A stretch of 64,000 nt of DNA from positions 6,180-70,179 of the forward strand of contig CAAGNV010000032.1 of NCBI GenBank assembly GCA_900771425.1, read 5' to 3'. Position numbers and translations under genes: made by a program. The notes below the pieces were generated by a model, which saw nothing but the letters and a program-made list of their open reading frames with translations, had not been told where the DNA came from and ran no database searches. Below, piece after piece: positions 1 to 10,215 of this stretch; position 1 is the first letter of the stretch; the number at the start of each line of letters is the position of its first letter. The stretch comes from Bacteroidaceae bacterium (GTDB lineage Bacteria; Bacteroidota; Bacteroidia; Bacteroidales; Bacteroidaceae).

Positions 1-1125
1 GCAACCGACATCGTTGTGCTCGGCGAATGTCCAGCTGACTATCCTATGCAGAAGAAGGGACAGACAATGGAATATATGCGCCAGTATGCTCACATGCGTA
101 TCCGTACCAATACGTTTGGTGCAGTATTCCGCATTCGTCACAACATGGCGATTGCTATCCATAAGTTCTTCCATGATAAAGGATTCTATTATTTCCACAC
201 ACCTCTCATCACTGCAAGCGACTGTGAAGGTGCAGGCGAGATGTTCCAGGTAACAACGAAGAACCTCTACGATCTGAAGAAAGACGAGAACGGTCAGATT
301 ATATATACTGATGACTTCTTTGGCAAGATGACATCGCTCACCGTCAGTGGTCAGCTTGAAGGCGAACTTGGTGCAACAGGACTTGGGCAGATTTACACAT
401 TCGGCCCTACATTCCGTGCCGAGAACAGCAACACACCTCGTCACTTGGCTGAGTTTTGGATGATTGAACCAGAAGTATGCTTCATTGACCTTCCTGATCT
501 CATGGATCTTGAGGAAGAGTTCATCAAGTATTGCGTACAATGGGCACTCGACAACTGCCAGGATGACCTTGAATTCCTGAATAAGATGATTGACAACGGA
601 CTTATCGAACGCTTGAAGAGTGTTGTCAATACAGAATTCGTTCGTCTGCCTTATACGAAGGGTATTGAAATCCTTGAAGAGGCTGCAAAGAACGGAAAGA
701 AGTTTGAATTCCCTGTTTCATGGGGCTGCGACCTTGCCAGCGAGCACGAACGCTATCTCGTAGAAGAGCATTTCAAGAAGCCTGTCATCATGATTGACTA
801 TCCAAAGGACATCAAGGCATTCTACATGAAGCAGAACGAAGACGGCAAGACTGTTCAGGGTACAGACGTCCTCTTCCCGCAGATTGGTGAAATCATTGGT
901 GGTAGTGTTCGTGAAGAAAGCTACGACAAACTGATGAAGCGTATTGATGAAATGAATATTCCGATGAAGGACATGTGGTGGTATCTTGATACTCGCAAAT
1001 ACGGCAGTTGCCCTCATGGTGGTTTCGGTCTTGGATTTGAGCGCCTCATCCTGTTCGTCACTGGTATGCAGAACATACGTGATGTCATTCCGTTCCCACG
1101 TACGCCAAAGACAGCAGAATTCTAA
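1..1125 (+). CDS. asnS: Asparaginyl-tRNA synthetase, C-terminal 374 residues (5' end outside window)
   Basis: Charges tRNA-Asn with asparagine in the cytoplasm. The reading frame is open from the first base, so the gene begins left of the window; full-length AsnRS is about 465 residues, so roughly the first 90 residues (OB-fold anticodon-binding domain) are missing. Visible class II features are motif 2 (FGPTFRAENSNTPRHLAEFW) with its ATP-contacting arginine and motif 3 (GGFGLGFERL) near the C terminus. The FRAENSNTPRHLAEFWMIEPE region favours AsnRS over AspRS. A strong terminator hairpin follows 30 bp after the stop, so it is the last gene of its transcript. Confidence 0.95.
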   Translation, partial: ATDIVVLGECPADYPMQKKGQTMEYMRQYAHMRIRTNTFGAVFRIRHNMAIAIHKFFHDKGFYYFHTPLITASDCEGAGEMFQVTTKNLYDLKKDENGQIIYTDDFFGKMTSLTVSGQLEGELGATGLGQIYTFGPTFRAENSNTPRHLAEFWMIEPEVCFIDLPDLMDLEEEFIKYCVQWALDNCQDDLEFLNKMIDNGLIERLKSVVNTEFVRLPYTKGIEILEEAAKNGKKFEFPVSWGCDLASEHERYLVEEHFKKPVIMIDYPKDIKAFYMKQNEDGKTVQGTDVLFPQIGEIIGGSVREESYDKLMKRIDEMNIPMKDMWWYLDTRKYGSCPHGGFGLGFERLILFVTGMQNIRDVIPFPRTPKTAEF

Positions 1126-1155
1126 ATATCTTTAAATTTAGACTACTTTACAAAT

Positions 1156-1190
1156 AGCCTCTCCCGATGCATAAGTGCGGGAGAGGCTTT
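1156..1190 (+). terminator. Rho-independent terminator after asnS
   Basis: Perfect 11-bp stem (AGCCTCTCCCG at 1156-1166 with CGGGAGAGGCT at 1178-1188), an 11-nt loop, then TTATTGTTT. It lies just after the asnS stop codon. Confidence 0.85.
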
Positions 1191-1259
1191 ATTGTTTCTC
1201 TACGTGATGAATTAGTGTGAAAATATCAACAACTTATCTGTTAAAAATAAACGAAAGTG

Positions 1260-1291
1260 TTTGGTCGTTACAAAATTTGTTCGTATCTTTG
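1260..1291 (+). promoter_or_regulatory. Bacteroidetes-type promoter for the GH2 gene
   Basis: TTTG at 1260-1263, a 20-nt spacer and TATCTTTG (TAnnTTTG) at 1284-1291. Predicted transcription start is near 1298, giving a leader of about 75 nt before the ATG at 1375. Confidence 0.75.
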
Positions 1292-1374
1292 TGGTCGATA
1301 ATCAATCAAAATATGCCTTAAGTGGCAATGTTTACCAAAAAAGAATTAAAATAGACAAATATATTCATACGTAT

Positions 1375-4300
1375 ATGATTAAGAAACTGACTATTACGTT
1401 TGCGATGGCATCAGTAGCTATGATGCTCACGGCTCAACCTGCAGCTTTTTGGAATGATTCACGTAGAAACAACGACAACCGTGAAGAGTGTCGTTCTGAC
1501 TATTTTGCGTACGAGAACCAGTACTTTGCTGAGACCTTTGATAAGGCCAAGTCTTCACGCTTCATCAGCATGGAAGGCGAGTGGAAGTTCAACTGGGTTA
1601 AGAATGCAGATCAGCGTCCTGCTGGTTTCTATACTCTCGATTACAACGATAAGAACTGGGATGCTATGCAAGTTCCTGGTATTTGGGAAATGTATGGCTA
1701 TGGCGATGCCATCTATGTCAATACTTCATACGCATGGCGTAATGACTGGAAGACAAATCCTCCTTTCGTAAAGGATCTCAACAATCACGTAGGTTCGTAT
1801 CGCCGTTGGTTTGACGTGCCGGCCGATTGGAATGGCGAAAAGGTTTATGTCCATATAGGTTCTGCTACCAGCAACCTTACTCTTTACGTCAACGGACAAT
1901 ACGTTGGTTATAGTGAAGATTCAAAGACCGCAGCAGAATTTGAGATTAGCAAGTATTTGAAACCAGGCAGTAAGAACCTCATAGCAATGCAGATTATGCG
2001 TTGGTGTGATGGTAGTTATCTTGAAGACCAAGATTTCTGGCGCCTTTGTGGTATTGCCCGTGAATGCTATATGTATGCTCGTCCTGAAAACCACGTAAAG
2101 GACGTATTCATTACACCTGATCTTACTCCTGACTATCGCGATGGTATGCTTACTGTCAAGACTTCATTGGCAGCAAGTGGTCGTACACAGAAAATCAGCA
2201 AACTTGTATTTCAACTAAAGGACATGAACGGTGTGACAGTTCGTGAAACTTCTTCAGATGTATTCGGTACTGACGTTCAGACTCTCATCACACTTACAGA
2301 CTGCAACAAATGGACTGCTGAAACTCCATATCTCTATCGCCTTTATGTTTTGGCATACAGCGGTGACCAGCTTGTAGAAGTAATCCCTCAGAAGGTAGGT
2401 TTCCGTAAGATTGAAATCAAGCATAAGCAACTTCTAGTCAACGGCCAGCCTGTGCTTATTAAAGGTGTTGACCGTCATGAGATGGATCCAGATAAGGGAT
2501 ATGTCGTAAGTTACGAGCGCATGCTTCAGGATATCACAATGTTGAAAAAACTCAATATGAATGCAGTTCGTACTTGTCACTATCCAGATGATCCACGTTG
2601 GTATGACCTTTGCGACCAATACGGCATCTACATGACAAGTGAGTCAAACCTTGAAAGTCACGGAATGGGTTATGGCGAAGGTACGTTAGCACGCCGTGAA
2701 GATTATCACGATGCACACATGGAACGCCAGTACAACCACATGAAGACATACAAGAATCACCCAGCCATCATCGTTTGGTCACTTGGAAATGAAGCCGGTT
2801 ATGGTAAGAACTTCGAGGATGCTTACGATTGGGTAAAGCAATATGACCCTTCTCGTCCTTGCCAGTACGAACAAGCTGGTCAGACCGGCAAGACCGATAT
2901 ATTCTGCCCAATGTACTATGGTTATGAAGGATGCGAAGCTTATGCACAGAATGACAACCCACGTCCGCTCATTCAGTGTGAATACGCACATGCTATGGGT
3001 AACTCTATTGGTGGTTTCAAGGAGTATTGGGACATCGTACGCAAATATCCTGCATACCAAGGTGGATATATTTGGGACTTCATTGACCAGGGACTTCATA
3101 GCACAAGCAAAGTTACAGGCAAGATGATTTATGCTTATGGCGGTGACTTCGGCCGTTATCCTGCATCAGACAATAACTTCAACTGTAATGGTGTCATTAA
3201 CCCAGATCGTATTCCTAATCCACATGCTTACGAGGTTCAGTATTATTATCAGAACATCTGGTCGAAACTGATTGACAAGAAGACTGGTAAGGTCGAAATA
3301 TATAATGAGAACTTCTTCACTCCAATTCAAGGCGTAGCACTTTACTACGATGTTCAGGTAGAAGGCGTGAGTGTTGACGGAGGTGTTATTGATGTGACTG
3401 CACTTGGTATCAAACCGCTCGGCCGCAAGACTGTAAAGATTAAGGCTATTGCTGATGCCGTGGCTAACAAGACATATTCAGGCAAGGAAATAGTATGCAA
3501 CCTCAGTTATAACCTCGTCAATGGTTTCAATAATCAGATAAACCAGTATGCACTGCTTCAGGCTGGTGACCAGATTGCACATGAACAGTTTGTTCTTACA
3601 CCTTATAAATATATAAACATCGACAATGTTGTCAATGCAAAGGCTGATAATAAAGTTCAGATTGAAGACCACGAAGTATATATTCTCCTCACGGCAGGTA
3701 ACATTCAGGTAACATTTACCAAGCATAACGGACGTCTTGCCCACCTTGACGTCGATGGTATTGAAATGATGCAGGAAGGTTACGAACTTCGTCCTGACTT
3801 CTGGCGTGCACCTACCGATAACGACTTCGGTGCAGGCATGCAGCGTTCACTCCGCGCATGGAAGAACCCACAGATGCGTCTTACTTCATTCGACTATAAG
3901 CCATCAGGCAGCAACTATGTCGTTACTGCTAACTATGAGTTCAGCATCATGCCAAACCAGCCACGTGGCCGCCGTCCACAGCAGGGCGAACAGGCAATGC
4001 CACAGCCTCAGACTATAAAACTTGCTATGACTTATACTGTCACAGCAGAAGGTAAGGTCGTTGTAAGTGAAGACATGCAAGTGCCAGAAGAGGCAAAGAA
4101 CATGCCGCAGCTTCTCCGCTATGGTATGGAGATGCAGATGCCTCAGCAGTTTGACCAGATTCAATTCTATGGCAAAGGACCTCAGGAGAACTATATCGAC
4201 CGTAACAACTTTGCAAACATCGGCCTCTTCAACCAGACTGTTGCAGAACAATACTACGGATATGTTCGTCCACAAGAGTCAGGCAACAAGACTCAGGTGC

Positions 4301-4587
4301 GCTACTGGAAGGTGCTCAATGCAGCAGGTCAGGGACTTATGTTCCAGTCAAACGAACCAATGGAATGCTCAACACTGAAATATACAACTGATGACCTCGA
4401 CCCAGCACCAGAGAAAGCACAGTATCACTCAGGTGACCTTATCGAACGTCCGTTCAGCAGTGTACACATTGCTCAGCGTCAGATGGGTATGGGATGTGTC
4501 AACTCATGGGGCGCATGGCCACGCAACGAGTACCAGATGCCTTGCAAGAGCCGCAAGTTCACATTTGTAATCACACCTGTGAAGTAA
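1375..4587 (+). CDS. Secreted glycoside hydrolase family 2 beta-galactosidase
   Basis: Hydrolyses terminal beta-galactosides, probably in the periplasm or at the cell surface. The 1070-residue protein has the LacZ layout: signal peptide (MIKKLTITFAMASVAMMLTA), sugar-binding jelly-roll, immunoglobulin-like domains, TIM barrel and a C-terminal small-chain domain (RAPTDNDFGAG, YGKGPQENY). The acid/base Glu is E473 (WSLGNEAGYG) and the nucleophile E536 (IQCEYAHAMGNS). I chose the ATG at 1375 because the frame is open back to a TTG at 1261 but that region contains the promoter, and a signal peptide starts at 1375. Unlike the second GH2 enzyme in the window it has no extra C-terminal carbohydrate-binding domain or sorting-like tail. 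Substrate within the GH2 beta-galactosidases is not settled by sequence alone. Confidence 0.92.
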   Translation: MIKKLTITFAMASVAMMLTAQPAAFWNDSRRNNDNREECRSDYFAYENQYFAETFDKAKSSRFISMEGEWKFNWVKNADQRPAGFYTLDYNDKNWDAMQVPGIWEMYGYGDAIYVNTSYAWRNDWKTNPPFVKDLNNHVGSYRRWFDVPADWNGEKVYVHIGSATSNLTLYVNGQYVGYSEDSKTAAEFEISKYLKPGSKNLIAMQIMRWCDGSYLEDQDFWRLCGIARECYMYARPENHVKDVFITPDLTPDYRDGMLTVKTSLAASGRTQKISKLVFQLKDMNGVTVRETSSDVFGTDVQTLITLTDCNKWTAETPYLYRLYVLAYSGDQLVEVIPQKVGFRKIEIKHKQLLVNGQPVLIKGVDRHEMDPDKGYVVSYERMLQDITMLKKLNMNAVRTCHYPDDPRWYDLCDQYGIYMTSESNLESHGMGYGEGTLARREDYHDAHMERQYNHMKTYKNHPAIIVWSLGNEAGYGKNFEDAYDWVKQYDPSRPCQYEQAGQTGKTDIFCPMYYGYEGCEAYAQNDNPRPLIQCEYAHAMGNSIGGFKEYWDIVRKYPAYQGGYIWDFIDQGLHSTSKVTGKMIYAYGGDFGRYPASDNNFNCNGVINPDRIPNPHAYEVQYYYQNIWSKLIDKKTGKVEIYNENFFTPIQGVALYYDVQVEGVSVDGGVIDVTALGIKPLGRKTVKIKAIADAVANKTYSGKEIVCNLSYNLVNGFNNQINQYALLQAGDQIAHEQFVLTPYKYINIDNVVNAKADNKVQIEDHEVYILLTAGNIQVTFTKHNGRLAHLDVDGIEMMQEGYELRPDFWRAPTDNDFGAGMQRSLRAWKNPQMRLTSFDYKPSGSNYVVTANYEFSIMPNQPRGRRPQQGEQAMPQPQTIKLAMTYTVTAEGKVVVSEDMQVPEEAKNMPQLLRYGMEMQMPQQFDQIQFYGKGPQENYIDRNNFANIGLFNQTVAEQYYGYVRPQESGNKTQVRYWKVLNAAGQGLMFQSNEPMECSTLKYTTDDLDPAPEKAQYHSGDLIERPFSSVHIAQRQMGMGCVNSWGAWPRNEYQMPCKSRKFTFVITPVK

Positions 4588-4669
4588 CAGAATTATAAAA
4601 GTGGAATTGATGATAATATAAGATTCAGCTGGCATTCAGGCTCCGCACACCATAACGGAGTGAATATGT

Positions 4670-4710
4670 TAGAAAAGGAACTGTATCAATGTGATACAGT
4701 TCCTTTTCTA
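4670..4710 (+). terminator. Long perfect hairpin after the GH2 gene
   Basis: A 19-bp perfect inverted repeat (TAGAAAAGGAACTGTATCA at 4670-4688; complement at 4692-4710) with a 3-nt loop. It lies between two converging genes and can terminate from both sides. The T-rich arm (TTCCTTTTCTA) is inside the stem, not after it. Confidence 0.7.
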
Positions 4711-4855
4711 ATTCAACACGACGCACTCTCACGTCTTATAATATACATCTTCTCAAATGTAATATGAGTGCTGGTTGGTATCTTTTTCTAAGATTTGTTA
4801 CTCGGAAATGTTTGATGGCAGCGGACGATAATTCTTTTCTTCCATTAGTCTTCTT

Positions 4856-4945
4856 ACTACTGCGACGGTGTAGTATTCCACACCGTCGCAGTAGTGTACT
4901 GCACCGTCGTAGTAGTAAACTGCTGCGTCGATGTGGTAACTATGT
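4856..4945. repeat. Intergenic array with 21-nt period (array A)
   Basis: The core CGTCG recurs at 4884, 4905 and 4926 (exact 21-nt steps), with the same core inverted (CGACG) at 4863-4867. Units read like CACCGTCGCAGTAGTGTA. The array lies in the gap between the converging GH2 and GH43 genes. The same words occur at 41889-41965. Apart from the hairpin at 4670-4710, I see no gene in 4588-5006. Confidence 0.8.
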
Positions 4946-5006
4946 TAGCAGTCGTGTGACAGTATCGTTCTGGCGATATTGGACTTTTGAAGTATATGCC
5001 AATGTC

Positions 5007-6119
5007 TTATTGTTTACTTTTACTTTCCCAGTATGCTTCGATGGCCTTTGCTTCCTTGACTGTCAGATGAGTAACTGCTCCGTGCTTTTGCTCGCTGAAG
5101 TTCAGTCGTTGGAGTGGGCATCCTTCTTCTCCGAAATGACCGATAGGGGTGAATGTACGGAAGTCGGAAGTCTCTACGAATCCGAAGTTGTGTGGATTCA
5201 TGCTATAATTGTCGAACATGAGTACGTACTTGTCTTCGCCGATGCGCTTCCAACAGTTTGGGGCTTCGTGCCCACCTTTCTCGTTGTCATTATATAAGGT
5301 GTCGATTTCGTAAGGTCCTGTTATGTTGCGGCTTGTAGCATGCACAGGCGTTGCACCATGTTCGTGACTTACGAAGAACAGATGATATGTCTTGCCAACC
5401 TTGATGATGTCGCTGTCGATGACGTTGTACTTACGCTGTGGCGCTTCGAACAGGGGCTGCGGCTTGCTTGTCATCTTTGTAAAATCGTCATTCATATATA
5501 CGTAGTAAATGCGGTTTACGCCTCCACCTTCGCGTGTCGTGAAGTGGACAAGCAGTTGTTTGCGCTCTGCGTCGTACACGGTTTCGGGTGCCCACACGCA
5601 TCCTACTTCAGACCAATTTATGTCTGGTTGTGCAGGTAATGATGAGAAATCGAGGTTAGTACGTGTCCAATGTATGAGGTCGAACGACTTCATTAGTACT
5701 AATCCACGGTTGTTGCCCCAACCGTATTTACCGTCGCGTTCCCATTCAGTATCACGGTATTCCGAGAGTTTGGAGAACCGTGGATTGTCTTTGTGCTTCT
5801 TTTGTGAGTAAATGTGCAGGTCTGTCATTGCAATGCAGAATCCTCCGTCGGGCGCACGGAAGATGTGAGGGTCGCGGATTCCGTGCTGTACGGCAATGCT
5901 GTCGCCTGATATCACGGGCTTGTCGTCATTGAGTGCTTTCCAGACGTAACCGTCGTAACTGATTGCCATGTGGAGGCTGTGGTCGGCATCTTTGTGATAC
6001 ACCATAAGGTATGCTCCCATCTGCTTTTCAGATGGAATCTTGTGCTTCTTGGCGTGTAAACTGCATGGCAACGCTGTCAATAGTGCGATTCCTGCAATGA
6101 ATAATAGTCTTTTGTTCAT
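5007..6119 (-). CDS. Secreted glycoside hydrolase family 43-like enzyme
   Basis: Probably removes arabinose or xylose side chains from plant polysaccharides. The 370-residue protein has a signal peptide (cleavage near LHA/KK, residue 23) and one five-bladed beta-propeller. Visible GH43 features are the base Asp in RDPHIF (D83), the WAPE motif (E179), the VIDSDI strand near residue 235 and a candidate general acid in GGHEAPNCWKR. It starts 46 bp after the stop of the large GH2 gene on the same strand, so the two are probably co-transcribed and act on one substrate. The exact GH43 subfamily, and so the sugar removed, cannot be fixed here. Confidence 0.8.
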   Translation of the reverse strand: MNKRLLFIAGIALLTALPCSLHAKKHKIPSEKQMGAYLMVYHKDADHSLHMAISYDGYVWKALNDDKPVISGDSIAVQHGIRDPHIFRAPDGGFCIAMTDLHIYSQKKHKDNPRFSKLSEYRDTEWERDGKYGWGNNRGLVLMKSFDLIHWTRTNLDFSSLPAQPDINWSEVGCVWAPETVYDAERKQLLVHFTTREGGGVNRIYYVYMNDDFTKMTSKPQPLFEAPQRKYNVIDSDIIKVGKTYHLFFVSHEHGATPVHATSRNITGPYEIDTLYNDNEKGGHEAPNCWKRIGEDKYVLMFDNYSMNPHNFGFVETSDFRTFTPIGHFGEEGCPLQRLNFSEQKHGAVTHLTVKEAKAIEAYWESKSKQ

Positions 6120-6165
6120 AATAGAATAAGTTTGGTTTATGTGTAATGGTTCGTTCTTTTACAGT

Positions 6166-9100
6166 CTATTTTATCAAAACTTTCTGTCCGTTAACGATGT
6201 AGAGTCCTTGGGGTAGGGCAGAAAGTGTGGGTGTCTTGTCTGTGTAGGCAATGAGTTTTCCATTGAGGTCATATACCGTGACGCCATGGAAAGCATTGTC
6301 TGTCGGTATTCTGTCAATGCTGACAACTGCATCAGAGAGTGCACGGATACCAAGTTCTGCGGCCGATGCCCATTTGTTGCCGTTTACTTCAGAGAGTGCC
6401 ACGAACTTGAAGTAGCGTGCCTTAGTCATCTTGCTGAGTTTCACTTCCTGTTCGCTTCCGTTGTTGGCAAATGTGCCCTTGGCATCTGGAGTAGTGCTCC
6501 ATGACGTAGGTGAGTTGCTGAAATATAGTTCGTAGTTGGCTACACGACCGTTCTGACTGCCGTCGTTACGTCCCTGATAAAGGAAATGGGTGATGTTGTA
6601 TGCCTTGCGCATGTCGATGATGATGGTGTGAGGGTGACTTGGTTCTGTTCCCCAGTAACTTGTGTGCCAGAATGTTGCCGAGTTTCCGTCTATTGCGTTC
6701 TTTGCTGCTTCGTTGCCGCCTTGCTCGCTGCTCACGCTGATAACCTGCCATACACCTTTATTTATATACATGTCGTACGAATAAGTTGACACTTGGCTCT
6801 TGGCAAGCCCTTCCTTTTCGCAGTATGTGGTGATGGTGCCGCCGTCAGTAAACGAGAAAGAGGCTGTGTACTTCTGGTAAGTTGTTCCGCCGTTTGTGCT
6901 GTAATATATTGTGGCACCTGGAGTTGTGGTGCTCAGCGTGATTCGTCCCTTATTGTATGAAACATTGACTGGCTGGCACTGAGGATTGGCGATGCGGCCT
7001 TTCTCGGTGAGTTGCTGATCTGTAAGTTTCTCTGTGAGAGGCAGAATGATAAAACCGAACGTACGGCGTGATGCCTTCAGCTCGTACTGAGAGAGTACGT
7101 CAGGTCCGCAGCTATTGTTGCCCAAACCTCTGGTTGCGGCATCGAGGCATACAATATTGTTCTTGGTGAATGTCACTTCGTAAGGGTGCTTCTTACGGTT
7201 GTCGCGGTTGGTATAGATGTCCTTTGCACGCCAATGTCCTACGGTAGAAGACATGAGTTCTGGGGCAACGACCATAAGTCCATTGCCTTCGTCGTTGGTG
7301 AGGGCAATGAAGCGAACCTCTTCGTGATTGCCGTTTTCCTGTGGCAGCACATAACCAGTCCATTGGTCCGTCACGGTACTGTGATAAAGTCCTACGTGGC
7401 AGCACTCCTTGCGGTCACGATAGTTTTCCCAAGGTCCGCGTCCGTAGAAGGTGAATTGTTCGTAACCTTCAGGCATTTCGAATGTGTAACCCATCTTTGG
7501 CAGTACGGTCTCCTTCTGTGCTGGGTCAATGATGCTGTTTACTACGATTGCGCCGTCGGGCAGTATGCGATAAGACAAGTCGGTGGTAAACTTAGTGCCG
7601 TTTGTACCAGTGTAAGTGCTTGTTACGCTGATGCTGACTGCATTGTCCTCATTGCTTACCAACCAGTTTGATGCCTTGGCAGTAAGGTTGCGAAGCCCCA
7701 TGTTGTCCCATTCTGTCTTATGACTGCCGTCGTTGTCGGTAGGTACACGGAATGCATTGAACTTGAGGCTACTGCTGATAAGCTTCACGCCGTCGTATGT
7801 GTAGCTCTGGAGCTGCCCATTGGTCTTGGTGAATGATACCTCGAAGTTGGCACCCTTGACCGTATAAGTCGTGCTTGTTTCGCTGACGTTGATGTCGCCA
7901 GGTACGGACGTGTAGATAGGTTTATCAAGAGCCTTGCGCAGACGGAATTGTTCGGATGCTACCTCGTAACCAGCTTCTGCCCAGTCGGTTGCCTCACGCA
8001 TCTTGGCACTGAATCGTATGAAATATTCTGCTCCGTCTTTTGTCTCGGTTGGCATGAGGTCGGAAATCGTAAACTTCTTGTTGTTGCCGCCGGTAATATC
8101 GACATCGATAGTGCCGTCCTTCACCTTTATGCCGTCCTCAAGTACTTCGTAGCTGAAGGCGTAGCGATTAAGGTTTGCGAAGGTCATCTTGTTCTTGATA
8201 GTGAAGATACCCTTGATGCTGTCGTTCATCACGAAGTCGGCAGGTTGGTAAATCTTCTTGACATTGAGAGCCTTGGCAGAGTATGTGTAGTCAGCAAAGA
8301 TAACTCCGTTGGTGCAGAAGTTGCCGTCGTTAGGGTTGTCGCCAAAGTCGCCTCCGTATGCCCAGTATGTCTGTGAAGGTCTGTTAGGTACAGGCATGGA
8401 AAGTCCTTGATCCTTCCAATCCCATATGAACTCGCCTGCGAGAGCGGGATATTTCTCGTACAAGTCGAAGAACTCGCGCTGATTACCCATTGAGTTTCCC
8501 ATGGCGTGGGTGTTCTCGCATTGCACATGTGGACGAGGCTTCTTTCCGCTGTTGGCTTCGTTTTGTCGGTCACGTCCGATGCCTTCGATTGTACCTACGG
8601 ATCCATACATGGTGCTGGTCACGTCGCTCCAATTGCTGTTACCCTCATAGTGAGTGAGGCGTGATGTGTCGAGTGCCTTGATGGCTTTCGATACGGCTTC
8701 GAAGTTGTTTCCGCCACCTGATTCGTTGCCAAACGACCAGAGACAGATACAACTATGGTTGCGCATCCATAGGACATGGCGCTCGTTGCGCTCAACCATG
8801 GCTGCCTTGAACTTGTCAACACTTGATAGTCCTGTGTTGCCGTGGCACTCCACGTTCGCTTCTGCCAATACGTAGAGACCGTACTTGTCGCAGAGGTCGT
8901 ACAGATAAGGGTTGTTAGGGTAGTGACTGGTACGTATGGCGTTGATGTTCAGTTTCTTCATGAGAAAGATGTCTTTCTCCATTTCTTCTTTCGAAACTGT
9001 GCGTCCGTTCTCGGTACTGAAGTCGTGACGGTCAACTCCGTGGAACTTAATTGCCTTGCCGTTGATGGCGAGTGCTCCGTTCTGCAGTACACTGACTTGA

Positions 9101-10167
9101 CGGACACCGAGTTTGTTTCCGCGTACGTCAACCACCTTCTTTCCGTCCTTGAGCGTGAGCACGAGGTCGTAGAGGTTTGGTTCTTCTGCGCTCCATAGGC
9201 GTGGGTTGTCAATAGTCATGCTGATGGCCTTCTTGCCCAATGAAGATGCGTCAACAGAAGTTTCGGCAACGATGTTTGTTCCGTCCATCACCTTTACCTC
9301 GAGAGTTCCGTCAGAGAGCGCATTGCCCTGAATGTCAGCGGTCAGCTTCACGGTTGCTGTCTTGTTACCAGTGCCGAGGGTAGTTGTGGCAAAGTAGTCG
9401 CGTACCTGAGTCTTCGGTGCTGACCACAGGAAGACGTCGCGGGTGATACCTGTGAGTCGCCAGTAGTCCTGATCTTCAAGGAATGATCCGCTCGTGAATC
9501 GGTAAACCTGAACTGCAATGGTGTTCTCGCCCTTGACGAGCTTATCTGTAATCTTCCATTCAGAAGGAAGATATGAGTCTTCGGCATAGCCAACGAACTG
9601 GCCGTTAACCCATACATAGTATCCGTGACCGGCTCCGTTAAAACGAACGTACACGTCGCGCCCGTCCCATGACTGTGGAACCGTGAACGTACGTCGGTAA
9701 CTGCCCACCGGGTTCTTCATATTACTATTATAGGTGAACCATCCTGGACGGTCGGCCATGACGCTATAAGTTGAGTTGTTATAGCTGAAAGGGTAGTTTA
9801 CGTTGGTATATAGAGGCTTGTCCCAACTCTTGCCGTGACGAATGCCGTACACTTGCCATGTGGCAGGTACGTCGATATTATCCCATGCGGCATCGTTGTA
9901 AGATGTCTGCTCGAAGCCTTTCGGACGGAGCGAAGGGTCTTTAACCCAACGGAACTTCCAGACACCGTTGAGCGACTGATAATATGGTGATTGCTCAATT
10001 TGATTGACACTGACAGACGCTTCGTCAGCAAATGGAATAGCGAGCGTATGTGCAGGTTCGCGGTTAAGACTGTTGATGCTCACGTCGTCCCATTCGTTCA
10101 TCGTCTGTGCATTGAGAGTAAGTGTAGTAGTTAGGAGCAGGGCTCCAAGGGTTAGTTTACATTTCAT
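6166..10167 (-). CDS. Large modular secreted GH2 beta-galactosidase with CBM32-like and sorting-like tail
   Basis: A 1333-residue beta-galactosidase. Order: signal peptide (MKCKLTLGALLLTTTLTLNA), GH2 sugar-binding, Ig-like and TIM-barrel domains, small-chain domain (FYGRGPWENYRDR), a chitobiase-C-like Ig module (about 1065-1133; GATIYYSTNGGTTY), an F5/8 type C (CBM32-like) domain (about 1134-1280) and a 50-residue tail (VYDLNGKLIAY...GLYIVNGQKVLIK). The acid/base is E482 (WSFGNESGGG) and the nucleophile E551 (VQCENTHAMGNS). I start at the ATG at 10167; the frame extends to 10245 but that stretch holds the promoter. The tail resembles type IX secretion C-terminal domains and suggests surface display. 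It heads a transcript with the GH43 gene. Confidence 0.9.
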   Translation of the reverse strand: MKCKLTLGALLLTTTLTLNAQTMNEWDDVSINSLNREPAHTLAIPFADEASVSVNQIEQSPYYQSLNGVWKFRWVKDPSLRPKGFEQTSYNDAAWDNIDVPATWQVYGIRHGKSWDKPLYTNVNYPFSYNNSTYSVMADRPGWFTYNSNMKNPVGSYRRTFTVPQSWDGRDVYVRFNGAGHGYYVWVNGQFVGYAEDSYLPSEWKITDKLVKGENTIAVQVYRFTSGSFLEDQDYWRLTGITRDVFLWSAPKTQVRDYFATTTLGTGNKTATVKLTADIQGNALSDGTLEVKVMDGTNIVAETSVDASSLGKKAISMTIDNPRLWSAEEPNLYDLVLTLKDGKKVVDVRGNKLGVRQVSVLQNGALAINGKAIKFHGVDRHDFSTENGRTVSKEEMEKDIFLMKKLNINAIRTSHYPNNPYLYDLCDKYGLYVLAEANVECHGNTGLSSVDKFKAAMVERNERHVLWMRNHSCICLWSFGNESGGGNNFEAVSKAIKALDTSRLTHYEGNSNWSDVTSTMYGSVGTIEGIGRDRQNEANSGKKPRPHVQCENTHAMGNSMGNQREFFDLYEKYPALAGEFIWDWKDQGLSMPVPNRPSQTYWAYGGDFGDNPNDGNFCTNGVIFADYTYSAKALNVKKIYQPADFVMNDSIKGIFTIKNKMTFANLNRYAFSYEVLEDGIKVKDGTIDVDITGGNNKKFTISDLMPTETKDGAEYFIRFSAKMREATDWAEAGYEVASEQFRLRKALDKPIYTSVPGDINVSETSTTYTVKGANFEVSFTKTNGQLQSYTYDGVKLISSSLKFNAFRVPTDNDGSHKTEWDNMGLRNLTAKASNWLVSNEDNAVSISVTSTYTGTNGTKFTTDLSYRILPDGAIVVNSIIDPAQKETVLPKMGYTFEMPEGYEQFTFYGRGPWENYRDRKECCHVGLYHSTVTDQWTGYVLPQENGNHEEVRFIALTNDEGNGLMVVAPELMSSTVGHWRAKDIYTNRDNRKKHPYEVTFTKNNIVCLDAATRGLGNNSCGPDVLSQYELKASRRTFGFIILPLTEKLTDQQLTEKGRIANPQCQPVNVSYNKGRITLSTTTPGATIYYSTNGGTTYQKYTASFSFTDGGTITTYCEKEGLAKSQVSTYSYDMYINKGVWQVISVSSEQGGNEAAKNAIDGNSATFWHTSYWGTEPSHPHTIIIDMRKAYNITHFLYQGRNDGSQNGRVANYELYFSNSPTSWSTTPDAKGTFANNGSEQEVKLSKMTKARYFKFVALSEVNGNKWASAAELGIRALSDAVVSIDRIPTDNAFHGVTVYDLNGKLIAYTDKTPTLSALPQGLYIVNGQKVLIK

Positions 10168-10215
10168 GATTGTTTGATTTGATTGTTTATCGATTTGAAT
10201 TATGTTTGATGTGTG

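Noticed and set aside
4764..5297. Plus-strand open frame of 177 codons running through array A into the GH43 gene
   Set aside because: Its first half is the repeat array and its second half is antisense to the GH43 enzyme.
7186..8376. Two plus-strand open frames of 161 and 142 codons
   Set aside because: Antisense to the large GH2 gene; translation shows no recognisable feature.
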